This document shows, in pieces, positions 32,270-43,225 of a DNA stretch of 64,000 nucleotides; position 1 is the first letter of the stretch; every line of letters begins with the position of its first letter. Below the pieces are notes generated by a model. The model did not search any database, was not told the DNA's origin, and saw nothing but the letters and a program-made list of their open reading frames with translations. A program made the position numbers and the translations under genes. The stretch comes from Solimonas thermocellulolyticum (GTDB lineage: Bacteria > Pseudomonadota > Gammaproteobacteria > Nevskiales > Nevskiaceae): contig NZ_JBEPIJ010000003.1 in assembly GCF_040327995.1 (NCBI RefSeq), positions 124,001-188,000 of the forward strand, in the 5' to 3' direction.

Positions 32270-33196
32270 TCACGCCAGCATCGCCGTGCCCTCCAGCGAC
32301 TTCAGGCCGACGTCGCGGATCAGTTGCACGAATTCCTGCACATAGGCGGCGCCGGCGAGGCTCGCCGGGATGGCGGCGTGCAGCTCGCACCACAGGCCTT
32401 CTCTGCCGATGCGGCGCGCGGCGACGTAGCCGCGTTGCAGATAGGGTTGCACGCTCCAGCGCGGCAGGGCGGCGATGCCGCGGTTGCTGGCGACGAGCTG
32501 CAGGATCGCGACCGTGAGTTCGGCGGTACGCTGGCGCGGCTTGATGCCGGCCGGCGTGAGCAGGTGCTTGAACACATCGAGCATCTCGTCCGGCACCGGG
32601 TAGGTGATCAGCACCGAGTCCGCGAAGTCCTGCGCGCGCAGCCACTGGCGCGCCGTCAGCGGATGCTTGGGCGACATCAGCGCCACGCACTCGTAGCGGA
32701 ACAGCGGCAGGAACGCCGTGCCCGGGCGCGAGCGCGGCCGGTCGTGGACGATGACGAGTTCGGCCGCGCCGCGTTCGAGCAGGCTCGGCACATCGCTCTG
32801 AAAGCCGGAGACGAGGTCCATCTCCACGTCCGGCCAGCGTTCGCGGAAGGCATCCATCGCCGGCATCAGCCAGTCGAAGCAGGTGTGGCATTCGACGGCG
32901 ATGCGCAACTGGCCGGCCGCGCCCTGGACGAGCTGGGCGATGTGCCGCTCGGCGTCCTCCACCTGCGGCAGCACCGTTTGCGCCAGTTCCATCAGCCGCC
33001 GTCCGGCGGCGGTGAAGCGCAGCGGGCGCGCGTCGCGCTCGACCAGCGGCGTGCCGTACTGCGTCTCCAGCATGCGCAACTGGTGCGACAGCGCCGATTG
33101 CGTCAGGTGCAGGCGTTCGGCGGACTTGGACAGGCTGCCGGTGTCGCGCAGCGCGAGCAGGGTGCGCAGATGGCGCAGTTCGAGCATCGAGGGCAT
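32270..33196 (-). CDS. metR: LysR-family regulator MetR
   Basis: This 308-residue LysR regulator starts MPSMLELRHLRTLLALRD; the second Met at 33187 matches the E. coli MetR start and may be the true one. The helix-turn-helix contains LTQSALSHQLRMLE, and the effector domain includes IAVECHTCFDWLMPAM, shared with MetR. It is divergent from metE. MetR uses homocysteine as co-inducer to activate metE and related genes. Confidence 0.9.
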   Translation of the reverse strand: MPSMLELRHLRTLLALRDTGSLSKSAERLHLTQSALSHQLRMLETQYGTPLVERDARPLRFTAAGRRLMELAQTVLPQVEDAERHIAQLVQGAAGQLRIAVECHTCFDWLMPAMDAFRERWPDVEMDLVSGFQSDVPSLLERGAAELVIVHDRPRSRPGTAFLPLFRYECVALMSPKHPLTARQWLRAQDFADSVLITYPVPDEMLDVFKHLLTPAGIKPRQRTAELTVAILQLVASNRGIAALPRWSVQPYLQRGYVAARRIGREGLWCELHAAIPASLAGAAYVQEFVQLIRDVGLKSLEGTAMLA

Positions 33197-33217
33197 GAGA
33201 TGAATTCAATACAGACG

Positions 33218-33230
33218 TGAAAATTATGAG
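33218..33230. promoter_or_regulatory. Possible MetR-binding site in the metR-metE gap
   Basis: TGAA-AATTA-TGAG is a near match to the MetR consensus TGAA-N5-TTCA, and a TGAATTCA palindrome lies just to its left (33201-33208). The 97-bp gap is the most AT-rich part of the area. The match is imperfect and no binding data are available. Confidence 0.35.
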
Positions 33231-33293
33231 ATAGACAAATACTACTCGCAGGCCGATCCTGCCGCTCCCGATCGCTTCATCGAGACGCATGGC

Positions 33294-35639
33294 ATGACAC
33301 CGGCAGCCACTCAGGCCCATGTGCTGGGCTTTCCCCGTATCGGCGCGCAGCGCGAGCTCAAGACCGCCGTCGAGGCGTACTGGAGGGGCGCACTGGACGA
33401 GGCCGGCCTGCGGGCGGTGGGACGCGAGCTGCGGCTGCGGCACTGGGCCTTGCAGGAGGCCGCGGGCCTGGATCTCATCACCGTCGGCGATTTCGCGTTC
33501 TACGATCACCTGCACAACGCCACCGCGCTGTGCTCGGCGGCGCCGGCGCGCTTCGGCCTGGACGAGATCGACCTGGCCGGCTATTTCGCGATGGCGCGCG
33601 GCACCCCGGCGCAGCCGGCGCTGGCGATGAAAAAGTGGTTCGACACCAACTACCACTATCTGCAGCCGGAGCTGTCGGAGGACCTGCGCCTGGCCCTGGA
33701 CCGCGACTGGTTGTTCCCGGAAGTCGACGAGGCGCTGGCTCAGGGCTACAGGGTCAAGGCGGTGCTGCCGGGGCCGCTGACCTGGCTGTGGCTGTCTGCC
33801 GCCGCCCCGGGCTTCGACAAGCTGCGCCTGCTGTCGAGGCTGCTCAACGTCTACTACGCCGCCGTCGCGGAGTTGAAGCGTCGCGGCGTGGCCTGGTTGC
33901 AGCTCGACGAGCCGATCCTCGCGCTCGATCTGCCGGCCGAATGGCTCACCGCCTATCGCACGGTGTATCGGGAACTCGCGCCGGCGGCGCCGCCGATGCT
34001 GCTCGCGACCTACTTCGGCGACGTGAGCGAGCACGCGACGCTGCTCACCTCGCTGCCGGTCGCCGGCCTGCATCTGGATCTCGTGCGATCGCCGCAGCAG
34101 CTTCAGGTGTTCCTGCGCGAGTATCCGCACGACAAAGTGCTGTCGCTGGGCGTCGTCGACGGCCGCAACGTCTGGCGCACCGATCTTGCCCGGGCGCTGG
34201 CGGTGCTGCATCCGGCGAAGGCGCAGCTTGGTGAGCGCCTGTGGGTGTCGGCGTCGTGCTCGCTCTTGCACGTGCCGCACGATCTGGCGCAGGAGACCCG
34301 GCTCGATCCGCGCATCAAGAACTGGATGGCCTTCGCCAACCAGAAGCTGGATGAACTCGCGCTGCTCAAGCGCGCGCTCGACCAAGGCGAGGCCGCGATC
34401 TGGCCGGCCTTACAGGCGAGCGCGCAGGCGATCGAGGACCGCCGCCGCGCGCCGAGCACCACGGTGGCGGCCGTGCGCGAGCGTGTCGCCGCCCTCACGC
34501 CGGCGGCCGCAGAGCGCCGCTCGGACTTTTCGCGGCGGATCGAGGCGCAGCAGGCGCGCCTGGGACTGCCGCTGCTGCCGACGACGACGATCGGCTCCTT
34601 CCCGCAGACCGCCGAGATCCGCGCCGTGCGCGCCGCGTACAAGGCCGGCGAGCAGTCCGAGGCCGACTACCTCGCCGCGATGAAGTCCGAGATCCGGCGC
34701 TGCGTCGAAAGGCAAGAGGCCTTGGGTCTGGACGTGCTCGTGCACGGCGAGGCCGAGCGCAACGACATGGTCGAGTACTTCGGCGAGCAGCTCGACGGCT
34801 TTGCCTTCACCCGGCACGGCTGGGTGCAGAGCTACGGCTCGCGCTGCGTCAAGCCGCCGGTGATCTACGGCGACGTTGCGCGGCCCAGGCCGATGACGGT
34901 CGCCTGGTCCGCTTACGCGCAGAGCCTCACCGACAAGCCGATGAAAGGCATGCTCACCGGCCCGCTGACGATGCTGTTCTGGAGCTTCGTGCGCGACGAT
35001 CTGCCCAGGCAGGACGTGGCGTTGCAGCTTGCGCTCGCGCTGCGCGACGAGGTCGTGGATTTGGAGCGCTCTGGCATCCCGATCATCCAGATCGACGAGC
35101 CGGCCTTACGCGAGGGGCTGCCCTTGAAGCGGGCCGACTGGCCGGCTTATCTCGACTGGGCGGTGCGTGCGTTTCGCATCACCGCCGCCGGCGTGCGCGA
35201 CGACACGCAGATCCACACGCACATGTGCTATTCCGAGTTCAACGACATCCTGTCGGCGATCGCGGCGCTGGACGCCGACGTGATCACCATCGAGACTGCG
35301 CGTTCGCATATGCAGCTGCTCGAGGGTTTCGCCGAGTTCGAGTATCCGAACCACATCGGTCCCGGCGTCTTCGACGTGCATTCCCCGCACGTTCCAAGTC
35401 AGGCGCAGATGACGGCCCTGCTCGAACGCGCGCTGCAGTGTGTGCCGGCCGAGCGGCTGTGGGTCAATCCCGACTGCGGCCTCAAGACCCGCGCGTGGCC
35501 CGAAGTGGAGGCTGCCCTGGCACGCATGGTGGCAAGCGCTTGTGCGCTGCGCGCGCAGATCTCGGCGCGCAGCGTGGGGAATGATCGGGCGCGCAGCCCG
35601 GCAGGCTCCGGCGACGCTGCATTGCCGATGCCGGTATAG
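33294..35639 (+). CDS. metE: Cobalamin-independent methionine synthase
   Basis: MetE transfers the methyl group of 5-methyltetrahydropteroyl-polyglutamate to homocysteine, the last step of methionine synthesis without B12. Length is 781 residues, with two barrels. Zinc ligands are seen in IHTHMCYSEFN (His and Cys) and NPDCGLKTR (Cys) at the C-terminus. ATG 33294 (MTPAATQAHVLGFPRIG) follows family practice. The C-terminal 30 residues after the conserved domain are unusually long and variable. It is divergent from metR. Confidence 0.97.
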   Translation: MTPAATQAHVLGFPRIGAQRELKTAVEAYWRGALDEAGLRAVGRELRLRHWALQEAAGLDLITVGDFAFYDHLHNATALCSAAPARFGLDEIDLAGYFAMARGTPAQPALAMKKWFDTNYHYLQPELSEDLRLALDRDWLFPEVDEALAQGYRVKAVLPGPLTWLWLSAAAPGFDKLRLLSRLLNVYYAAVAELKRRGVAWLQLDEPILALDLPAEWLTAYRTVYRELAPAAPPMLLATYFGDVSEHATLLTSLPVAGLHLDLVRSPQQLQVFLREYPHDKVLSLGVVDGRNVWRTDLARALAVLHPAKAQLGERLWVSASCSLLHVPHDLAQETRLDPRIKNWMAFANQKLDELALLKRALDQGEAAIWPALQASAQAIEDRRRAPSTTVAAVRERVAALTPAAAERRSDFSRRIEAQQARLGLPLLPTTTIGSFPQTAEIRAVRAAYKAGEQSEADYLAAMKSEIRRCVERQEALGLDVLVHGEAERNDMVEYFGEQLDGFAFTRHGWVQSYGSRCVKPPVIYGDVARPRPMTVAWSAYAQSLTDKPMKGMLTGPLTMLFWSFVRDDLPRQDVALQLALALRDEVVDLERSGIPIIQIDEPALREGLPLKRADWPAYLDWAVRAFRITAAGVRDDTQIHTHMCYSEFNDILSAIAALDADVITIETARSHMQLLEGFAEFEYPNHIGPGVFDVHSPHVPSQAQMTALLERALQCVPAERLWVNPDCGLKTRAWPEVEAALARMVASACALRAQISARSVGNDRARSPAGSGDAALPMPV

Positions 35640-35750
35640 GTGCCGTGAGTTGCGCCGCCGGCGTCGCGGCGCCGGGGCTCACGCGGGCCACATCGCCGTC
35701 GCGCTGGTCTGCTATACATGCGGCCCCAGTTTCCCGATCCGGAGCCGCTG

Positions 35751-36803
35751 ATGTCGATCACCCGCGCCTACGCCGCCCAGTCCGCCACCACGCCGCTGGC
35801 GCCGTGGACGCTGAAGCGGCGCACGCCGCGCGCGCAGGACGTGGACATCGACATCCTCTACTGCGGCGTCTGTCACTCCGACCTGCATGCGGCGCGTAGC
35901 GACTGGGCCGGCACCGTGTATCCGATCGTGCCGGGCCACGAGATCGTCGGTCGCGTGACCGCCGTCGGTTCCGCGGTCACGCGCTTTGCGCCGGGGCAGC
36001 TCGTCGGTGTCGGCTGCCTGGTCGATTCGTGCCGGCAGTGCGCGAGCTGCGTCGACGGACTGGAGCAGTACTGCGAGCGCGGCTCCACCGGCACCTATAA
36101 CGCGCCCGACAAGCACAGCGGCGGCGTGACCTATGGCGGCTACTCGACGCGCATCGTCGTCGACGAGGCCTTCGTGCTGCGTATGCCCGAGTCGCTCGAT
36201 CCCGCGGCCGCCGCGCCACTGCTGTGCGCCGGCATCACCACCTACTCGCCGCTGCGGCACTGGAAGGTGCAGCCGGGCATGAGCGTCGGCGTCGTCGGTC
36301 TCGGTGGTCTCGGCCACATGGCGGTCAAGCTGGCCAAGGCCATGGGTGCGCGTGTTGGCCTGTTCACGACCTCGCCAGCCAAGGCCGAGGATGCGCGGCG
36401 CCTCGGCGCCGACGACGTCATCCTCTCCAGCGATCGCGCGCAGATGAAGGCGCAGTCGCGCCGCTTCGATCTGGTGCTCGACACGATCGCCGCGTCGCAC
36501 GACCTCGACGCCTACCTGCGCACCCTCAAGCGCGACGGCACCCTGGTGCTGATCGGCGTGCCCGACAAGCCACACGCGGCGCCGAACGTCGGCAACCTCG
36601 TGTTCCAGCGCCGCAGCATCGCCGGCTCGCTGATCGGCGGCATTGCCGAGACCCAGGAGATGCTCGACTTCTGCGGCGAACACGGCATCGTCGCCGACAT
36701 CGAGCGGATTCCCATGCAGGCCATCAACGAGGCCTATGAACGCATGCTACGCAGCGACGTGCGCTATCGCTTCGTCATCGACATGGCCTCGCTCAAGCCA
36801 TAG
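35751..36803 (+). CDS. Zinc-dependent NAD(P) alcohol dehydrogenase (YahK/cinnamyl-ADH type)
   Basis: This 350-residue medium-chain dehydrogenase has catalytic zinc ligands in CGVCHSDLH and GHEIVGRV. The structural zinc cysteines occur in CRQCASCVDGLEQYC and the Rossmann motif in GLGGLGHMAVK. It resembles broad-range aldehyde reductases of the YahK/AdhC type that use NADPH. ATG 35751 (MSITRAYAAQ) is chosen over the longer frame. It stands alone, with TATACA at 35714-35719 as a possible -10. Confidence 0.9.
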   Translation: MSITRAYAAQSATTPLAPWTLKRRTPRAQDVDIDILYCGVCHSDLHAARSDWAGTVYPIVPGHEIVGRVTAVGSAVTRFAPGQLVGVGCLVDSCRQCASCVDGLEQYCERGSTGTYNAPDKHSGGVTYGGYSTRIVVDEAFVLRMPESLDPAAAAPLLCAGITTYSPLRHWKVQPGMSVGVVGLGGLGHMAVKLAKAMGARVGLFTTSPAKAEDARRLGADDVILSSDRAQMKAQSRRFDLVLDTIAASHDLDAYLRTLKRDGTLVLIGVPDKPHAAPNVGNLVFQRRSIAGSLIGGIAETQEMLDFCGEHGIVADIERIPMQAINEAYERMLRSDVRYRFVIDMASLKP

Positions 36804-36809
36804 CCGAGG

Positions 36810-37203
36810 CTAGATGACGGTATCGCAGTAGCGCGCCACGAGTGGATCGTGGGTGATGAGCCGCATGGGCTTTAGCGAAGCCTGAGCGACGAGGAGGCGA
36901 TCGAACGGATCGGTATAGTGTGCCTGACGTTCCTTGACAGCGGCCGCATGCTCGAGCTCGATGCGAAGCAATTGGTGGCCGGACGCCTGAAATTACGCGG
37001 CGCCTTTTCCCGGAAACGGGCATGTCATCACACCTCAAGGCGTGTTTGATGGCGATCCTTCACAAGATCGCCGTACGGATCCAGATGGATGATTGGGGCG
37101 ACTCGAGCAGGCTCCGAACCCTCTTCGGCAATTTCGGACTGTCCGTGATCGCCCAGTGCGGCAGGGAGGTCGTGGCGTAGCGCGCACCGCGCTTGGTGAT
37201 CAC
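36810..37203 (-). pseudogene. Degraded VapC-type PIN-domain toxin gene, possibly with a trace of its antitoxin
   Basis: No intact gene is present, but minus-strand frames read AITDSPKLPKRVRSLLESP, then after an in-frame TGA RIAIKHAL...DDMPVSGK, then after a frameshift and a TAA FQASGHQLLRIELEHAAAV and HYTDPFDRLLVAQA, ending MRLITHDPLVARYCDTVI. In this order they trace a whole VapC toxin. The 5' flank reads VITKRGARYA, which resembles an antitoxin fragment (weaker). At least two stops and one frameshift exclude function. Confidence 0.7.
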
Positions 37204-37208
37204 CGGCC

Positions 37209-37988
37209 TCACCCGGGCTTACCGAGAAATGCAGCCAGCGCGCGATTGAAGGCCTCGGGACGCTCCATCGGCAGCGCGTGGCGCGAGTCGGGAATCACGA
37301 CCAGCTCGGCATTGGGCATCTGTGCGGTGTAGGCGCGCTTGAAATCGACCGGGGTGTAATCCTGGTCGGCGGCGAGAATCAGCGTCGGTATGCGGATCTC
37401 GCCGAGGCGATCGGCGATGCTCCAGCCGATCAGCGCATTGAGTGTGTCGGTGTAGGGTCGCTCGCGATTGCCGGCGAAGCGCGTCGCGAAGGTTTGCGCC
37501 TGGGCCGGATCACCGGGGAACAGCTTCTTGCTGAGGATTTGACCGAAGCGCGGCAGCCCGAGCCACTTCACCAGCTTGCGCCGCTGCCAGATCGCGAACT
37601 TCTGCAGCGGCGTGCGCAGAATCATCTCCGGCGCGCTGTTGACGACGACGAGGCTGCGCACGCGCTCGGGCGCGTCGAGGGCGAGCTGGAAGGCGATACC
37701 GCCGCCGAGCGAGACGCCGACCACGTGCGCCGGACCGCAGCCGAGGTGATCGAGCAGGCGGTTGATGTCGCGCGAAAAGTCAGTGATGCGATACGGCCCT
37801 GGCGGATCGCCGGAACGGCCGTGGCCGCGCAGATCGACGGCGATCACGAAGTAGTCCTTCGCGAACGCCGCTATCTGCGCTTCCCAGTCCCGCGCGCTCG
37901 AACCGAGGCCGTGGATGAACAGCAGCGGCGTGCCGTTGCCACTGGTTTCGTAGTACAGCTCGAAGTCGTCGAGGCGTAGGGTGGGCAT
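37209..37988 (-). CDS. Alpha/beta-fold hydrolase
   Basis: This 259-residue cytoplasmic hydrolase has the oxyanion segment FIHGLGSSARDWE, nucleophile elbow GVSLGGG, acid in AADQDYTP and catalytic His in DSRHALPMERPEAF. It resembles 3-oxoadipate enol-lactonase and esterase-type members; the substrate cannot be told. It is the last gene of a minus-strand cluster, 9 bp after the secreted hydrolase gene and downstream of an acyl-CoA ligase and a TonB receptor. Confidence 0.85.
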   Translation of the reverse strand: MPTLRLDDFELYYETSGNGTPLLFIHGLGSSARDWEAQIAAFAKDYFVIAVDLRGHGRSGDPPGPYRITDFSRDINRLLDHLGCGPAHVVGVSLGGGIAFQLALDAPERVRSLVVVNSAPEMILRTPLQKFAIWQRRKLVKWLGLPRFGQILSKKLFPGDPAQAQTFATRFAGNRERPYTDTLNALIGWSIADRLGEIRIPTLILAADQDYTPVDFKRAYTAQMPNAELVVIPDSRHALPMERPEAFNRALAAFLGKPG

Positions 37989-37997
37989 GAGGGTGCT

Positions 37998-38906
37998 CTA
38001 TGGATGACGGTCGAACCAGGCCTTGATGCCGGACGGTCCGATCGTATCGGCGGTGAACTCGTGGCCGCCCGGGTGCTCGATCTTCTGCGTCGTGAAGCCG
38101 CCGCTGACGAGCTTGTTGTAGTAGGCCAGCATCGTCGTCAGCGGCACCAGCGGATCGTTCTGGCCGTGCCAGAACTTGGTCGGCGGATGGTTGGCCGGCA
38201 GCGTCGGGATCGACGGACAGGAGTACGAGCAGGTCGCGTAGCTCGCGGCGACGATGCCGAGCGCGCGCCAGGTGTTCGCGTTGCCGCTGCCGCTGTTGTA
38301 GGTGACGGCCATGCGGCTGCTGTTGAAGCCGCCGCTGGAGGCGCCATAGGCGTAACGCCGGTTCATGTTGTACTGCGAGGCGGGGCCGTAGTTGCCGCTC
38401 TTGATCTCGCCGAAGAAGTCCGGGAAGAACTGGGCGTCGCAGCTCGCGCTGTACGGATGCACGACATTGGTGTGCCAGGCCTGCACCCAGCCGCCGGACG
38501 CCGGCGGGTCGGCGACGAACACCGCGTACTTCTTGCCGGTGAGATACGGATCGTCGAGCAGTTCGTGGATGATCTGCGGCTCGTAACCCATGCCGAAGGC
38601 CTCGTCCTGGTCGCGGTCGAAGGCATGGTCGAAGTCCGTCGGTTGCGTGCCGGCATAGTAGAACGCGACCGGCCAGCCGCCCGGCGGCGGCGTGCCCTCC
38701 GGCACCTGCCAGCGCACGGCGCGCGGCACGTAGGCCCAGCCGCACCAGTAGTAGTTGTAACGGTGCTGATGGCTGCAGCTCCAGTTGCCGTCGGCATCGG
38801 CGCTGCAGCGCGCCGCTTCGGCACGTCCGCTCCAGCCCGTCGAGATGCTGCACGCCGCGAGCAGCATCAGTGCGGCCAGGCCGCGCGCCCCCGTTCTCCT
38901 CGTCAT
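37998..38906 (-). CDS. Secreted lipoprotein hydrolase, depolymerase/feruloyl-esterase-like
   Basis: This 302-residue protein has a lipoprotein signal (ALMLLAAC, lipobox cysteine near residue 17). The mature part is Cys- and Trp-rich at first (SCSHQHRYNYYWCGW), then has an alpha/beta hydrolase core: nucleophile YGASSGGFNSSRM, acid HGQNDPLVP, and His GGHEFT. This matches extracellular polyhydroxyalkanoate depolymerase or polysaccharide-esterase-like proteins. It could release a hydroxy acid or acyl unit outside the cell for the TonB receptor in the same cluster. The substrate is unknown. Confidence 0.7.
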   Translation of the reverse strand: MTRRTGARGLAALMLLAACSISTGWSGRAEAARCSADADGNWSCSHQHRYNYYWCGWAYVPRAVRWQVPEGTPPPGGWPVAFYYAGTQPTDFDHAFDRDQDEAFGMGYEPQIIHELLDDPYLTGKKYAVFVADPPASGGWVQAWHTNVVHPYSASCDAQFFPDFFGEIKSGNYGPASQYNMNRRYAYGASSGGFNSSRMAVTYNSGSGNANTWRALGIVAASYATCSYSCPSIPTLPANHPPTKFWHGQNDPLVPLTTMLAYYNKLVSGGFTTQKIEHPGGHEFTADTIGPSGIKAWFDRHP

Positions 38907-38922
38907 CGTCGTCTCCTGCGGG

Positions 38923-40566
<1,644 letters not shown>

Positions 40567-40576
40567 GCGGGTGTCC

Positions 40577-43162
40577 TCAGAACTCGTAGCGCAGCTGCGC
40601 GTAGAACTGCCGCGGCGCTTCCTGGATGTTCACGAACAGTCCGGGTACGACGTCGCCCTGGCGGATCGAGGTGCGCGCATCGCTCAGGTTCTCGCCGAAG
40701 ACGCGCAGCGACCAGCCCTGCAGCGGATTGGAGATGCCGAGGTTGGCGCGATAGCGGAAGAAGCCCGCCTGGGTCTTGCGCGGATCGAGGTCGATGTCGA
40801 GGTACTGCAAGGACTGGTACTCGGCGCCGCCGCCGAAGCCCCAGCGCAGGCCGCCGTCGCCGATCGGAAAGCTGAGGTTGGCGAACAGCGTGTAGCTCTG
40901 GCGCGGCGCGAACGCAAACGCCTTGCCGGTGGCGTCGCAGCGCTGGTCGTCGTCGCCGTCGGTGTTGTCCATGTCTGCCGGACAGTCGTTGGTCTTGAAG
41001 TCGAGATACTCGGTGTCGTTGAACGCGGCGGTGCCGACCAGCGTCAGCCACCCGGTCACCAGCCAGGTGAAGTCGGCCTCGACGCCCTGCGAGCGCGCCT
41101 TCGCCGCGTTCTCGACCTTGGTTACGCCCAGGCCGACGGTGAGCGCGTCGGGGATGCGCGTCAGCACCTGGAAGTCGTCGATGTCGAGGCGATACAGCGA
41201 GACGTTGAGCTTGGCGCGGCCATCGAGCAGCGAGCCCTTGAAGTCGAAGCCCCATTCGGTGGCGACCTCGGGCTGGAACACCAGTTCGTCGTCGCGATCG
41301 CGGAAGGCGAAGGCGTTGAAACCGCCGCCCTTGTACGCGCGCGCCCAGTGCAGGAACAGGCTCACGTCGTCGTTTGGCTGCCAGTTCAGCGACAGCTTGG
41401 GTTGAACCTGCTCCTCGGACTGCGAGCGCTCGGCCGTGAACTGCGAGATGCCGGCGAGCGGCAGTAGCACGCTTGGGGCCGGCGAGGTGTAGACGGAGTT
41501 CCAGCGTGCGGACTTGTCCTCGACGCTGTAGCGCAGGCCGAGCTGGGCAGTCCAGCGCGGGGCGAATGACCATTCGAATTGGCCGAACAGGGCGCTGGCG
41601 TCGGCCTGCTGCTCGAAGCCCTGCCTCACTTCCTCGAAGAGAGCGTCGCCGCCGGGCGGGCTCGCCGGGATCGCGGCGAACAGCAATGCGAACAGCTGCG
41701 GCGGCAAGGCGGCGAGCAGTGTTTCGGCGGGCGCGTCCTGGGTGCCGGCGAGCGTCAGTTCGAGAAACGGCAGCGTGCCGATGCGAAACTCGAAGCCGCC
41801 GCCCTGGATTTCGCGATGCTGGTGGTAGAGGCCGACGAGCAGGTTGCTCGATCCGAGGTCCGTTCCAAACAGCGTCGGCAGGCCGAACAGGCCGTCGAAC
41901 TCGGGTGATTCGGCGCGCAGCTCGAAGCTCGTCGTCGGCGAGCGATCGCGGTCCTCGCCGTAGATCGCCGGTGCCGGTGTGAAATCGGTGTCGACCTGAA
42001 GTTCGTTCTTCAGCACCGAGTGACCGGCGAGTGCGACGACATTCCAGTCGCCGAAGCTCATGCTCGCCTCGGCATTGATCGTCTCGATCTTGGCGATGCG
42101 GCCGTCCGGCTGATCGATCGAGGCCTTGTAGTTGTTCTTCTCGAAGTCGACGTCGGGATCGTAGCGGCGCAGCACGGCCTGGATGCGCTCGCTAGCGTTG
42201 AACATCTCGGCGCCGGCGCCGCCGGATTCGAGTTCGACGGTCTCGACGCTCAGACGCAGCGATGCGCCGAAGAGATCGACGAAGTCGAGCTTGGCGCGCA
42301 CGCCGCGCCGCCCCTGTGAGCGCAGGTCCGACGGCAGCCCCGGCACCAGCGGTGCGGTCGTGTTGCGGATGAAGCCGTCGCGCTCGTCGTAGAGGCCGGC
42401 GATGCGGAAGTTCAGCACGTCGGCGATCAGCCGGCCGCCGACGGCGGCCTCGATGCGCAGGCGGTTCAGTTCACCGCGCTGCACGTCGGCGTAGCCGGTG
42501 AAGTCGTCGGTCGGGTTCTGCGTGACGACGTGGATCAGGCCCGCGGTCGTGTTCTTGCCGAAGGTCGTGCCCTGCGGGCCGCGCAGCGCCTCGACGCGCT
42601 GCACGTCGAACAGGGCGGCGTTGAAGTACTCGACGCGGGTATACGGAATGCCGTCGAGGGCGATGCCGGCCGGCGGCTCGAAGGCCTTGTTGTTGTTGTT
42701 GAAGCTGAAGCCGCGCACGCGCGGCGAGGCGAAGAAGCCGGCCTCCTCCACCTTGACGTTGGGCACGAACAGCATCGCCTCGCGCACGTCGGTGATGCCC
42801 CAGCTGGCGATGAACTTTTGATCAACGACCGACAGCGAGATCGGCACGTCCTCGACGAACTGCGCCTTCTTCTGCGCGGTGACGACGATCTCTTCGAGGC
42901 GCGGGCCGCTCGGCGCCGGCCGCGGCGTGGGCGTCGGCTCGGGTGCCGCCGAGACGGGCTCGACCGCGACGATTGGCAGCGTCTCGGCGGCATCCTCCGC
43001 CTCGGCCGGCGTCGGCTGGGCGGCATCAGATTCGGGCGCGAGCAAGATGTCGAGCGCATCCGGATCCTGCGCCTGCGCCGTCAGCGCAAAGCCTGCGAGC
43101 ATCAGGCTGGCTCGCCAGCGACGCAGGCCGCGCCCTCGTCTGTCACCGCATCCGCACGTCAT
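40577..43162 (-). CDS. TonB-dependent outer-membrane receptor
   Basis: This 861-residue receptor has a signal peptide ending AQAQ and a Pro/Ala/Glu-rich linker of about 50 residues. The TonB-box-like LEEIVVTAQKK is followed by a plug domain with VEALRGPQGTTFGKNTTAG, and the beta-barrel ends in a C-terminal aromatic (LRYEF). It belongs to the large group of receptors (often annotated pesticin/FyuA-like) that import organic substrates as well as siderophores. Lack of iron genes and the adjacent acyl-CoA ligase and esterases favour a hydrophobic organic substrate. Confidence 0.92.
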   Translation of the reverse strand: MTCGCGDRRGRGLRRWRASLMLAGFALTAQAQDPDALDILLAPESDAAQPTPAEAEDAAETLPIVAVEPVSAAPEPTPTPRPAPSGPRLEEIVVTAQKKAQFVEDVPISLSVVDQKFIASWGITDVREAMLFVPNVKVEEAGFFASPRVRGFSFNNNNKAFEPPAGIALDGIPYTRVEYFNAALFDVQRVEALRGPQGTTFGKNTTAGLIHVVTQNPTDDFTGYADVQRGELNRLRIEAAVGGRLIADVLNFRIAGLYDERDGFIRNTTAPLVPGLPSDLRSQGRRGVRAKLDFVDLFGASLRLSVETVELESGGAGAEMFNASERIQAVLRRYDPDVDFEKNNYKASIDQPDGRIAKIETINAEASMSFGDWNVVALAGHSVLKNELQVDTDFTPAPAIYGEDRDRSPTTSFELRAESPEFDGLFGLPTLFGTDLGSSNLLVGLYHQHREIQGGGFEFRIGTLPFLELTLAGTQDAPAETLLAALPPQLFALLFAAIPASPPGGDALFEEVRQGFEQQADASALFGQFEWSFAPRWTAQLGLRYSVEDKSARWNSVYTSPAPSVLLPLAGISQFTAERSQSEEQVQPKLSLNWQPNDDVSLFLHWARAYKGGGFNAFAFRDRDDELVFQPEVATEWGFDFKGSLLDGRAKLNVSLYRLDIDDFQVLTRIPDALTVGLGVTKVENAAKARSQGVEADFTWLVTGWLTLVGTAAFNDTEYLDFKTNDCPADMDNTDGDDDQRCDATGKAFAFAPRQSYTLFANLSFPIGDGGLRWGFGGGAEYQSLQYLDIDLDPRKTQAGFFRYRANLGISNPLQGWSLRVFGENLSDARTSIRQGDVVPGLFVNIQEAPRQFYAQLRYEF

Positions 43163-43225
43163 CGCGGTCTCCTCTGTCGCCGTGCGCGGGGCGCCGTCGT
43201 TGCGGCGCCGTCCTGCGCGGATGTG

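Noticed and set aside
33197..33293. Cobalamin or SAM riboswitch before metE
   Set aside because: The gap is 97 bp, lacks conserved riboswitch boxes and has a divergent metR, which explains the regulation.
35640..35750. Terminator after metE
   Set aside because: GTGAG and CTCAC with a GC-rich interior can pair, but no T run follows and the pairing is imperfect.
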